Below, in pieces: positions 29,941 through 37,777 of a stretch of DNA of 64,000 nt. The position numbers and the translations under genes are program-made. The number at the start of each line of letters is the position of its first letter. The stretch's first letter is position 1. The stretch comes from Paractinoplanes maris (GTDB lineage Bacteria > Actinomycetota > Actinomycetes > Mycobacteriales > Micromonosporaceae), in the NCBI RefSeq assembly GCF_023544465.1, contig NZ_JALPVL010000008.1, positions 434,001 to 498,000 on the forward strand, written 5' to 3'. Below the pieces are notes generated by a model. It had not been told where the DNA came from, did no database searches, and was given only the letters and a program-made list of their open reading frames with translations.

Positions 29941-31344
29941 TCAGCGGCGGCCTGGGCGACGGCGGCGGCGTTGGAGGATGAGCAGGAGCAGGGGGGTGGC
30001 GGCCAGGACGAGTGCCACTGAGCCGGCGGCGGCGAGCGAGAGGGCCTGTGGGGGATCGTCGCGCTTTGTCGTGGTGGCTGCCTGGGGGGCGGGGTCGGTG
30101 GGTTTCGGGGTGGGGGAAGGGCTGGCGGCCACGTCTTCGGGGGAGACGAGCTTGCCGACTGACTCGTCGCGGGGCAGGGAGAAACCCCAGTCGAGGAGGG
30201 CGGCGCCCTGTTGCCAGCCGCGCAGGGGGCGGGCCTCGGCGCCGAGCAGCGTCACCACCAGGCGGCGGCCGTTGCGTTGCGCGGCGCCGACGTAGCTGTG
30301 CCGGGCCACGGTGGTGAAGCCGGTCTTGCCGCCGAGTGCGCCCGGGTAGTTGAAGATCAGCTTGTTCTCGTTCTGGAACTGGAAGCCGCCCTTCTTCAAC
30401 CGGGGCTGGGCGGGCATCTGTGCCCTCTCGGTGAGCACATAGCGACGGAAGTCGGCGTTGGCGAAGGCGACCCGGGCGATCAGCGCCAGGTCGTACGCGC
30501 TGGTGAACTGGCCCTTGCCGTCCAGGCCCGACGGGGTGACGGCGTGCGTCTGGTACGCCCCGATGCGCCGGGCCGTGGCATTCATCGCGGCGACCGTCTT
30601 GGCCACGCCGTCCGGCCCGCCGCCGCCGGCCAGCCGGGCCAGGGCGTTGGCGGCGTCGTTGCCCGAGTTGAGCATCAGGCCCAGCCACAGCGTGGAGATC
30701 GGGTACTTGCCGCCGACGAGCAGGCCGACGGCCGAGCTGCCGGGCTCGATGTTCAGGTCACCGGGGACCACGGTCATCTGCTGTTTCGGATCGAGCTTGT
30801 CGATCACGGTGGCGGCCAGCAGGGTCTTCTGCACGCTGGCCGGGGTGCGGAAGACGTGTGGCCCGCACCCGCCCAGCACCTCGCCGGTGTCGAGGTCGGC
30901 GACCATCCAGGTGGTCGCGGTGACCGCCGGCGGCTGCTTGACCCCGGCCGGGATGACCAGCCCGTGGGTGGCGAGCGCGTCGCCGCCGATCGCGCTGCCG
31001 ACCGGGTCGTCCGGTGGCGGCACGGGCGTGGGCGGCCGGTTGGGTGGCGGCGCGACCTTCGGCTTGGGGCAGGGAATGTCGGCCTTCTTACCGGTGCCGG
31101 CACGGGCGGCGATGCCGGGCTGGGCGGCGACAGCGGCCGCGATGCCACGGGTCGCGGTGCCGGGCCGGGCGGCGACAGCACCCGCGATGCCCCGGGTCGC
31201 GGTGCCGGACGCGGCGGCGACAGCGGGGGCGGCGTGAGCGGCGGCGGCCGGCCTGTTCGCGGGGGCGGCGTGGGCCGGGGCGGGGAGCTGGGAGGGCAGG
31301 GTGAGGGTGGCGGCGCTCAGGGCGGCCAGGACGGGACGGATCAA
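29941..31344 (-). CDS. D-alanyl-D-alanine carboxypeptidase (DacC/PBP5-like, serine type)
   Basis: A 467-residue penicillin-binding protein that trims peptidoglycan stem peptides outside the membrane. It has an N-terminal signal peptide (residues 1-27), then an alanine-rich linker with a duplicated TATRGIA-VAARPG unit (46-80) encoded by 45-bp repeats. After a proline-rich stretch comes the catalytic domain with S170-V-Q-K173, S227-G-N229 and K340-T-G342. A C-terminal membrane helix (about 435-458) ends in a basic tail, so it is anchored facing out. ATG 31344 overlaps the stop of the upstream 142-codon gene by four bases, indicating coupling. Confidence 0.92.
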   Translation of the reverse strand: MIRPVLAALSAATLTLPSQLPAPAHAAPANRPAAAAHAAPAVAAASGTATRGIAGAVAARPGTATRGIAAAVAAQPGIAARAGTGKKADIPCPKPKVAPPPNRPPTPVPPPDDPVGSAIGGDALATHGLVIPAGVKQPPAVTATTWMVADLDTGEVLGGCGPHVFRTPASVQKTLLAATVIDKLDPKQQMTVVPGDLNIEPGSSAVGLLVGGKYPISTLWLGLMLNSGNDAANALARLAGGGGPDGVAKTVAAMNATARRIGAYQTHAVTPSGLDGKGQFTSAYDLALIARVAFANADFRRYVLTERAQMPAQPRLKKGGFQFQNENKLIFNYPGALGGKTGFTTVARHSYVGAAQRNGRRLVVTLLGAEARPLRGWQQGAALLDWGFSLPRDESVGKLVSPEDVAASPSPTPKPTDPAPQAATTTKRDDPPQALSLAAAGSVALVLAATPLLLLILQRRRRRPGRR

Positions 31345-31769
31345 GGCCAGGAGATCCCGGCGTCGAGTCGCTTGTCGAGCAACTGCTTCAAGGGGACGGT
31401 CTCGCCGTCGCCGCCGCCCGCGCCGACGATCAGGCGGGGGGTGCTCGGGCTCAGGTCGGCGCCGGCGAAGCGCGCCCGCAGCGATGCCGGCACGGTCAGC
31501 ACGTAGTACTTCCCGTCCTCGCCCACGGCGACCGAACGGTTGGATTTCAGATACCAGCCACGCACATGAGTTCGATACGTGCCGCGGCCGTCGAAGGTTC
31601 GAGCCTGCAGCGTGTGGGGTGTCAGACCGCGCTCGGCGGCGCGGGCCACGAAGTCGTCGAGCAGGGCACCGGCCTCACGGGCCTCGGCGGCCCGGCCGGC
31701 CTCCAGCGCGGCGGCGTGGCCGGCGATGGCCTGCCGGCGCTGTTCCTCCCAGTCGGCTGCGCGGTCCAT
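31341..31769 (-). CDS. Conserved-looking cytoplasmic protein coupled to the carboxypeptidase gene
   Basis: A 142-residue protein with no signal or membrane segment. The N-terminal half is helical and alanine-rich (WEEQRRQAIAGHAAALEAG); the C-terminal half has strands such as YRTHVRGWYLKSNRSVAVGE and KYYVLTVPASLRARF. ATG 31769 opens the unit and its stop overlaps the carboxypeptidase start (ATGA). No family is recognised. Translational coupling suggests a joint expression with cell-wall trimming, though not necessarily a joint function. Confidence 0.75.
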   Translation of the reverse strand: MDRAADWEEQRRQAIAGHAAALEAGRAAEAREAGALLDDFVARAAERGLTPHTLQARTFDGRGTYRTHVRGWYLKSNRSVAVGEDGKYYVLTVPASLRARFAGADLSPSTPRLIVGAGGGDGETVPLKQLLDKRLDAGISWP

Positions 31770-32007
31770 GCCAGCGACCCTAGGTGATGGCTCGCCGCGC
31801 GGCCAAGCCGACGCCGGCCCGGGGCGCCGACCTGGGGCGCCGGGCCGGCCCAGGCTTTCCGTGGTGATTCCGGTGAATGTCGTCCGCCATTTGTATACCG
31901 GCCGGGCCCCCGCGCGAAAAGAATGGCGAATATGCCTGAGACAGTTGCGCCCGAACCCGGTCACGAGCAACACTGGGCGCGTTGGTCGGATGGACTCGGG
32001 AGTCGTC

Positions 32008-32358
32008 ATGGCGCGCCAGGTAATCACCACTCTGATCGACGATCTGGACGGAAAGAAGGCCGATCGCTCGGTCGAGTTCAGTCTGGACGGCATTAACTAC
32101 ACGATCGACCTTTCCGAGGCCAATGCGGGGAAGCTGCGTAAGGCCCTGGACCCTTACATCAACGCGGGCACCCGGCTCGGCCGGGCGGCGGGCCGGGTCT
32201 CGCCCCGCCGTGCGGGTGCTCCGGCCCGGACGGCCGGATCCCGCGACGAAAATCGCCAGATCCGTGAGTGGGCCATGGCCAACGGGCATCAGATTTCCGA
32301 GCGCGGCCGCATTCCACAGAGCGTGACGCAGGCTTACCGGGCAGCGAACGGCCACTGA
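32008..32358 (+). CDS. lsr2: Lsr2-family nucleoid-associated protein
   Basis: A 116-residue Lsr2, the actinobacterial functional counterpart of H-NS, which coats AT-rich DNA and silences foreign genes. The N-terminal dimerisation domain (MARQVITTLIDDLDGKKAD, EFSLDGINYTIDLS) and the C-terminal DNA-binding domain (IREWAMANGHQISERGRIP) with its RGR AT-minor-groove motif are both present. ATG 32008 matches the conserved start; an in-frame ATG at 31990 would add six residues. It is followed by a run of repeats encoding a lysine/arginine-rich tail in another frame. Confidence 0.95.
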   Translation: MARQVITTLIDDLDGKKADRSVEFSLDGINYTIDLSEANAGKLRKALDPYINAGTRLGRAAGRVSPRRAGAPARTAGSRDENRQIREWAMANGHQISERGRIPQSVTQAYRAANGH

Positions 32359-32369
32359 CCCGCCGCCGC

Positions 32370-32540
32370 GTGCAATTTCGCGGGCCCGCCAGGAAAAGCG
32401 GAGCGCGGACCATCGATTCCGCGCGCAAGGTGGCTACGCGCAAGACGCCTACGCGCAAGACGGCTACGCGCAAGGTGGCTACGCGCAAAGTGAGCACCGA
32501 TCAAAACCGTGCCCCGCGCAAAGCCGTCGATCCACGATGA
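32370..32540 (+). CDS. Possible small basic repeat peptide downstream of lsr2
   Basis: From GTG 32370 a 56-residue frame encodes an arginine/lysine-rich peptide with five pentads of the type TRK-V/T-A/P (residues about 19-43) and a basic end. This composition resembles the DNA-binding tails of actinobacterial HU and histone-like proteins. No ribosome-binding site is visible, and the frame is shifted relative to lsr2, whose stop is 11 bases upstream. It may be a small gene, a detached tail, or simply a minisatellite. Low confidence as a gene. Confidence 0.3.
   Translation: MQFRGPARKSGARTIDSARKVATRKTPTRKTATRKVATRKVSTDQNRAPRKAVDPR
32423..32497. repeat. 15-bp tandem repeat, five units
   Basis: Units of the form GCGCAAGGTGGCTAC at 32423-32437, 32438-32452, 32453-32467, 32468-32482 and a diverged fifth at 32483-32497. 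Units 1 and 4 are identical; units 2 and 3 have GACGCC or GACGGC in the middle. The 15-base period keeps one frame open on each strand. Confidence 0.95.
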
Positions 32541-32623
32541 GTGCCGCGTGAGCAGGCCCGGTCGAATGGGCGTGCCCGCGAAAGCGATCCGGCGATACCG
32601 TGCGACCCGCCTCGGCGGTGGGC

Positions 32624-33082
32624 TCAGGCCGTACGCAAAGCTTCGCTCTCGCCGGTGCGGCCGGCCGCGTCGGCGAACGAGCGCAACGCGTGCACCAGCT
32701 CCTGCCGATCGGCCGGGGTCATGCGCTCGAGCACGTCGCCGAGGGCCTGGCGCCGCCGGTCGCGCAGCTGGTCGAGCAGCTTGCGGGCCGAGGGAGTGAG
32801 CAGCAGCCGCACCTCGCGCCGGTCGCGCGGGTCGGGCACCCGGCGCAGCAGCCCGGTGGCCTCGAGCCGGTCGCACAGCCGGCTGGCCGACGACGGCACC
32901 ACTTCGAGCGCCTCGGCGAGGCGGCTCATGTTGGTGTGCCGGTTGTCGGCGACGATGGTCAGCACGCGCAGCTGGGCCGGCGGGACGCTCGGACTCTGCG
33001 CCTGATCGGCTGCTCCGAGCACAGCCACCAGCGCGTCGACTGTCGACTCGACGGCGACGGCGACGTCGGTGACCCGATCCAT
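32624..33082 (-). CDS. MarR-family transcriptional regulator
   Basis: A 152-residue winged-helix regulator. The DNA-binding region reads HTNMSRLAEALEVVPSSASR and LCDRLEATGLLRRVPDPRDRRE (wing), the MarR hallmark DxRDxR being DPRDRR. Dimerising helices flank it. It follows the PP2C phosphatase gene on the same strand after 66 bases and could be cotranscribed. MarR proteins usually respond to small aromatic molecules or oxidants; the ligand is unknown. Confidence 0.9.
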   Translation of the reverse strand: MDRVTDVAVAVESTVDALVAVLGAADQAQSPSVPPAQLRVLTIVADNRHTNMSRLAEALEVVPSSASRLCDRLEATGLLRRVPDPRDRREVRLLLTPSARKLLDQLRDRRRQALGDVLERMTPADRQELVHALRSFADAAGRTGESEALRTA

Positions 33083-33148
33083 GGCGGCTTTACCTCGTTC
33101 GTCGGACGTGCCCGGCTGCGCACTGCCCCTACCCGTCCGTGGCGGGAA

Positions 33149-34288
33149 TCATGCCGTCCGGCGGAGCCAATCGAGGCAGACGATGACTGCGTCATCTTGC
33201 TGTTCGGCGCTGCCGTGGTATTCGCGCAGCCCCCGGATCACCGTACCCACCGCCTCGGTGGGTGGCTGGAGGCGCGTCCGGCGCAGCGCGCTCAGCAGGC
33301 CCGCGTCACCGTAGGGGGAACGCCCGGCGGGTGTCGCCGCGTGCACGCCGTCGCTCACCACGAGCAGGCGGTCGCCCGGCTCGAGCTGGAACTTCTGGGT
33401 CTCGTACCGGCTGTCGCCGAACATGCCGAGCGGTAACTGTTGTTCCAGGTGGACCGGGCGGATGTCACCCTCGCGGGCGATCAGCGCCCGCGGCGAACCG
33501 GCGTCCACCGCTTCGACCGTGCCGCCGGTGAGGTCGATCTCGAGCAGCAGGGTGGCCACGTGGGTGTCGCCGCCGTGCCGTGCGTAGATCGCGTCGGACG
33601 CCAGCTCGGCCTGCTCGACGATGCCGGCGCCGGAGCGGCGGGCGTTGCGCATGGCGTTGACCGCGATGGTGGTCAGCAGGGCGGCCTCGATGCCGTCGCC
33701 GTGCCCGTTCAGCACGGTCAGCGTGAGCCGGTCGTCGGTGAGCGCCCAGTCGTAGTGGTCGCCGTACATCGCGTACGCGGGCTCGAGCTGACCGGCCAGC
33801 TGGAACCGCTCGCCGCCCAGCGAGCGGCCCGGCAGCAGCTCCCACTGCAGCTCGGCGCTCATGGTCAGGCGCTGCCGGCGAACGACCTGGCGGTAGCGGT
33901 CGGTGTCCTTGTCGGCGGCGCGCAGGGCGAGGGCCAGCTCGTCGGCCACGGTGACGAGCTCGGCGATCACGTCCCGGGCCGGCGGGCCGGTGAACTGGAC
34001 CCGCAGCACGCCCAGCCGGTCGCCCCAGGTGGTGAGCGGCAGCAGGACCCGGTTCGAGCCGTCGGTCACCGGTTGCTGGCTGCCGAAGCACCGCTGCTCC
34101 AGCGGGCCGCCGGCCGGCGCCTCGGGGACGATGACCGGCCACAGGGCGCTCATGGTCAGATCGCTGAGCAGCAGTTCCACCACGTCGATCGGGAAGCCGG
34201 TGCGCAGGTGCTCGGCCACTGCCTCGGGAAGGCGGTCGGGCGGTGCGGCGCGCAGGAACGAGCCGACGGATGCCGGACGAACGGACAC
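33149..34288 (-). CDS. PP2C-type serine phosphatase (SpoIIE/RsbU-like)
   Basis: A 379-residue protein. Residues about 1-150 form a GAF-like sensory region; residues about 160-375 are a SpoIIE-type PP2C domain with YDWALTDDRLTLTVLNGHGDGIEAALLT (metal site near the DG pair), VDAGSPRALIA and GDRLLVVSDGVHAA. Such enzymes dephosphorylate anti-anti-sigma factors. Partner switching is supported by the HATPase kinase gene 88 bases upstream on the same strand. No STAS-domain antagonist is seen nearby. It would act in the cytoplasm. Confidence 0.88.
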   Translation of the reverse strand: MSVRPASVGSFLRAAPPDRLPEAVAEHLRTGFPIDVVELLLSDLTMSALWPVIVPEAPAGGPLEQRCFGSQQPVTDGSNRVLLPLTTWGDRLGVLRVQFTGPPARDVIAELVTVADELALALRAADKDTDRYRQVVRRQRLTMSAELQWELLPGRSLGGERFQLAGQLEPAYAMYGDHYDWALTDDRLTLTVLNGHGDGIEAALLTTIAVNAMRNARRSGAGIVEQAELASDAIYARHGGDTHVATLLLEIDLTGGTVEAVDAGSPRALIAREGDIRPVHLEQQLPLGMFGDSRYETQKFQLEPGDRLLVVSDGVHAATPAGRSPYGDAGLLSALRRTRLQPPTEAVGTVIRGLREYHGSAEQQDDAVIVCLDWLRRTA

Positions 34289-34376
34289 TCGATCTCCCTT
34301 CCTCGGCGGCGCTCAGGCAATAGTTGCCGGGGAGCAAGCATGATATGTGCTTGCCCTCCGGCCCCTGCCACGAGGT

Positions 34377-34769
34377 CTACGCGAAAGACTTCTCGAAGTG
34401 GATCAAGCTGCCGTGCTTCGGCACGGAGTGCATGCGGACGTTCTCGCCCAGGGCTTTGATCAGCGCCAGGCCGCGACCGCTCTCGCTCTCGGGCCCGGCC
34501 GAGCCGACCTGGTCGACGTCGAATCCCGTGCCGTTGTCGCGCACGTCGATCGAGCAGTGGTTCTCGGCCACGTCCAGGCAGACTTCGAACATCTCGGTGC
34601 CACCGGCGTGCCGCACGACGTTCGAGCAGGCCTCGGTGATCGCGATCTCGAGATCGTCCTGGGCCTCGTTGTCGATCCGCAGGACGGCCAGGGTCGAGCG
34701 CAGCAGCCGGCGGACGGTGGGCACGCTGTCCGCTTCACGGGGCAGATCCAGCCGGACTGTCATACGCAT
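34377..34769 (-). CDS. Anti-sigma-type ATP-binding serine kinase (HATPase, RsbW-like)
   Basis: A 130-residue GHKL ATPase of the RsbW/SpoIIAB type. The N box is EIAITEACSNVVRHAGG and the G boxes are DVRDNGTGFD and ESGRGLALIKAL. Proteins of this kind bind or phosphorylate anti-anti-sigma factors and sequester sigma factors. ATG 34769 follows GGAGGGGG on the minus strand; an ATG two codons later is also possible. It is the first gene of a unit with the PP2C phosphatase and is divergent (161 bases) from the sigma-GH128 fusion gene. Confidence 0.9.
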   Translation of the reverse strand: MRMTVRLDLPREADSVPTVRRLLRSTLAVLRIDNEAQDDLEIAITEACSNVVRHAGGTEMFEVCLDVAENHCSIDVRDNGTGFDVDQVGSAGPESESGRGLALIKALGENVRMHSVPKHGSLIHFEKSFA

Positions 34770-34930
34770 GGTCTTGTGGTGCCCCCTCCGGCTGAGCCTT
34801 AATCGTGGCGCCCAGCGCACCACCTCATCCGATCCTGCTCGAAAAACGTGTTATCCAGGGGCGGCTCGGGCGTCTCCCTTCCCGTGGCTGATCAAGGCCA
34901 GGCCCGGGAACGCCCAGGAAAGGTTGGACA

Positions 34931-36769
34931 ATGGCGGAGCAACCCGACATGGCGGTCGTGATCGCCGCGCGCGCCGGCGACCCGGTGGCGATCGACCAGC
35001 TGGTAGCCGGTTATCTGCCACTGGTGTACACGATCGTGGGGCGGGCGCTGGAGGGTCACGCCGACGTCGACGACGTGGTGCAGGACGTGATGCTGCGGGT
35101 TCTGCGCAACCTGGGCGATCTGCGCGAGCCCGAGGCGTTCCGGTCGTGGCTGGTGGCGATCACCGTCCGGCAGGTGCGGGAGCGCTTCCGGGCCCGGCGC
35201 GGCGCCCCCGAGGCGCTGCTGCACGAGGACGTCCGGGACCCCGGCGCCGACTTCACCGACCTGGCGATCACCCGTCTCGAGCTGAGCGGCCAGCGCCGCG
35301 AGACCGCCGAGGCGACCCGCTGGCTCGACGAGGACAATCGCGAGCTGCTCTCGCTGTGGTGGCTGGAGGCCTCGGGCGAGCTCACCCGCGACGAGATCGT
35401 CGAGGCGACCGAGGTCACCCGTCAGCACGCGGCCGTCCGCATCCAGCGCATGAAGGGCCAGCTCGAGACGGCCCGGGTCGTGGTGCGGGCGATCACCGCC
35501 AGCCCGCCCTGCCCCGAGCTGCAGACGATCACCGTCGAGTGGGACGGACGGCCCAGCCCGCTCTGGCGCAAGCGCATCGCGCGCCACACCCGCGAGTGCC
35601 GGCATTGCGCACCCTCGTGGAACGGCCTGGTCGCGGCCGAGCGCCTCCTGGCCGGCATGGCCTTGATCCCGCTTCCGGCCGGCCTGCTCGGCAAGGGCGC
35701 CCTGGCCCATCTGGGAGCGGTGAATCTGGGAGCCGCCAAGGCCGGCACCACGATCACCGCGAAGCACGTCGCGGCCAAGGTCGGCTTCAGTCTCTCGCGC
35801 AAGGTGCTGACCGCCGCGCTCTCCACCACCGCGGTCGCCGGCGGGGCGGCCGCCGTGGTCGTCACCCAGCAGGCCGACCCGCCGCCGGTCACCACCGCGG
35901 CCGTGGTCGCGCCGCCCCGAGTAACTCCCACCAGCGCCCGCCCGAGCCCGTCGAAGAAGCCCACTCCCATCCCCACGACGCAGAAGCCCAAGCCCAAGCC
36001 GACCACCAAGGCCCCCGTGGTGATCACCGCCAAGGCGAGCAAGAAGAAGGGCGTCGGCGTCTGGGAGTTCGCCGCGGCGCAGGAGGCGCTCGACGACGTC
36101 AGTGCCGGCTGGTATTACAACTGGTCCTCGAACAACCGGAGCATGCCCGGCCCGGCCGACGTCGAGTACGTGCCGATGATCTGGGGTCAGAAGAACGTCA
36201 CCGACGCCACCCTGGCCGAGGCCAAGAAGGAGGGCGACGTCATCCTCGGCTTCAACGAGCCCGACATGGCGGGCCAGGCCGACATGACCGTCGAGGCCGC
36301 CCTCGACGCCTGGCCCAAGCTCGAGGCGACCGGCCGGCGGCTGGGCAGTCCGGCCGTCGCCTTCGGTGGTGACACCAAGGGTGGCTGGCTCGACCGGTTC
36401 ATGACCGGCGCCGGGCAGAAGGGCTACCGCGTCGACTTCATCACCCTGCACTGGTACGGCTCCGACTTCTCCGGCGCCGCGGCCGACCAGTTCCTCGGTT
36501 ATGTCGACGCCGTGCACAAGCGCTACGGCAAGCCCATCTGGGTCACCGAGTACGGCCTGATGAACTTCGGCGGCTCACCCAAGTACCCGACGCAGGCTCA
36601 GCTGGTGACCTTCATCAACGGCACCACCAAGGGCATGCAGAAGCGGTCGTACGTCGAGCGGTACGCCTGGTTCGGTCTGCCCGCCGTGGGGGACAGCGTC
36701 GACTTCGGCCTCTACAAGGACGGCGACAGCCCCACCGAGGCCGGGAAGGCATACCGGGCCGCGGGCTAA
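34931..36769 (+). CDS. ECF sigma factor fused to zinc anti-sigma motif, membrane helix and outside GH128 domain
   Basis: A 612-residue mosaic. Sigma region 2 lies at about residues 24-92 (GHADVDDVVQDVMLRVLRNL) and region 4 at about 125-182. Next comes H219-X3-C223-X2-C226, the exact HX3CX2C motif of zinc-binding anti-sigma factors. A hydrophobic helix follows at about 291-312 (VLTAALSTTAVAGGAAAVVV), then a Pro/Thr/Lys-rich linker (315-372). The C-terminal domain (374-612) resembles GH128/Asl1-like beta-1,3-glucan hydrolases, with glutamates E443 (GFNEPDM) and E540 (VTEYGL). The stretch is one uninterrupted frame with uniform composition. The expected topology is sigma inside, hydrolase outside. 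Domain calls are strong; the regulatory reading is inferred. ATG 34931 follows GGAAAGG. Confidence 0.88.
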   Translation: MAEQPDMAVVIAARAGDPVAIDQLVAGYLPLVYTIVGRALEGHADVDDVVQDVMLRVLRNLGDLREPEAFRSWLVAITVRQVRERFRARRGAPEALLHEDVRDPGADFTDLAITRLELSGQRRETAEATRWLDEDNRELLSLWWLEASGELTRDEIVEATEVTRQHAAVRIQRMKGQLETARVVVRAITASPPCPELQTITVEWDGRPSPLWRKRIARHTRECRHCAPSWNGLVAAERLLAGMALIPLPAGLLGKGALAHLGAVNLGAAKAGTTITAKHVAAKVGFSLSRKVLTAALSTTAVAGGAAAVVVTQQADPPPVTTAAVVAPPRVTPTSARPSPSKKPTPIPTTQKPKPKPTTKAPVVITAKASKKKGVGVWEFAAAQEALDDVSAGWYYNWSSNNRSMPGPADVEYVPMIWGQKNVTDATLAEAKKEGDVILGFNEPDMAGQADMTVEAALDAWPKLEATGRRLGSPAVAFGGDTKGGWLDRFMTGAGQKGYRVDFITLHWYGSDFSGAAADQFLGYVDAVHKRYGKPIWVTEYGLMNFGGSPKYPTQAQLVTFINGTTKGMQKRSYVERYAWFGLPAVGDSVDFGLYKDGDSPTEAGKAYRAAG

Positions 36770-36778
36770 AGTCGGTTC

Positions 36779-37777
36779 ATGATTCGGTTCGGGTACAAGG
36801 CTTCGGCGGAGCAGTTCCCGCCGGTGGAACTGCTGAATTACGGCGTGCTGGCCGAGGAGCTGGGTTTCGACTCGGTCTTCGTGAGCGACCACCTCCAGCC
36901 GTGGCGGCACGACGGCGGGCACGCCCCGGCCGCGCTGCCGTGGCTGGGTGCGCTGGCCGCCCGGACCGAGCGGGTGCTGATCGGCACCAGCGTGCTCACC
37001 CCGACCTTCCGCTACCACCCGGCCGTGGTCGCGCAGGCGTTCGCCACTCTCGGCTGCCTCGCGCCCGGCCGGGCGATCCTCGGTGTCGGCTCGGGCGAGT
37101 CGCTCAACGAGGTGCCGCTCGGCCTGCAGTGGCCGGACGGCAAGGAGCGGTTCGCGCGCCTCAAGGAGGCGGTCTCGCTGATCCAGAAGCTCTGGACCGA
37201 GGATCGCGTGACCTATGAGGGGCAGTTCTACAAGACCGAGAACGCCACCATCTACGACAAGCCCGGGACCCCGGTGCCGATCTACATCGGCGCCTCCGGT
37301 CCCGCGGCCACCCGGCTCGCCGGCCGCATCGCCGACGGCTTCATCACCACCAGCGGCAAGGGCCACGCGCTCTACACCGACACACTGCTGCCGGCCGTGC
37401 GCGAGGGCGCCGAGAAGGCCGGCCGCAAGATCGACGACCTCGACCTCCTGATCGAGGTCAAGGTCAGCTTTGACGAGGACGACGAGCGGGCCCGCAACGA
37501 CACGCAGCACTGGGGTGCGCTGGCGCTCTCGCCCGACGAGAAGACCGGGGTCGAGGACCCGATCGAGATGCAGCGTCTGTCCGACGCCCTGCCGGTCGAG
37601 CGCACCGCTTCGCGCTGGATCTGCTCGTCCGACCCCGACGAGCACGTCGGCCGGGTCGCCGAGTATCTCGACATGGGCTTCAAGCACCTGGTCTTCCACG
37701 CGCCCGGCCCCGACCAGGAGCGCTTCCTGCGCCTCTACAGCGAGCGCATCCTGCCCGAGCTGCGCAACCGGGCCTAA
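36779..37777 (+). CDS. fgd: F420-dependent glucose-6-phosphate dehydrogenase
   Basis: A 332-residue luciferase-like (LLM) enzyme that oxidises glucose-6-phosphate with coenzyme F420. It matches the mycobacterial FGD1 pattern closely: GYKASAEQFPP at the start, VSDHLQPWRHDGGHAP, GTSVLTPTFRYHPAVVAQAF, ITTSGKGHALYT and HLVFHAPGPDQ near the end. The WRHxGGHAP segment contributes the cofactor and phosphate site. ATG 36779 lies nine bases after the sigma-fusion stop, so read-through is possible. Its presence shows that the host makes F420 and supplies F420H2. Confidence 0.95.
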   Translation: MIRFGYKASAEQFPPVELLNYGVLAEELGFDSVFVSDHLQPWRHDGGHAPAALPWLGALAARTERVLIGTSVLTPTFRYHPAVVAQAFATLGCLAPGRAILGVGSGESLNEVPLGLQWPDGKERFARLKEAVSLIQKLWTEDRVTYEGQFYKTENATIYDKPGTPVPIYIGASGPAATRLAGRIADGFITTSGKGHALYTDTLLPAVREGAEKAGRKIDDLDLLIEVKVSFDEDDERARNDTQHWGALALSPDEKTGVEDPIEMQRLSDALPVERTASRWICSSDPDEHVGRVAEYLDMGFKHLVFHAPGPDQERFLRLYSERILPELRNRA

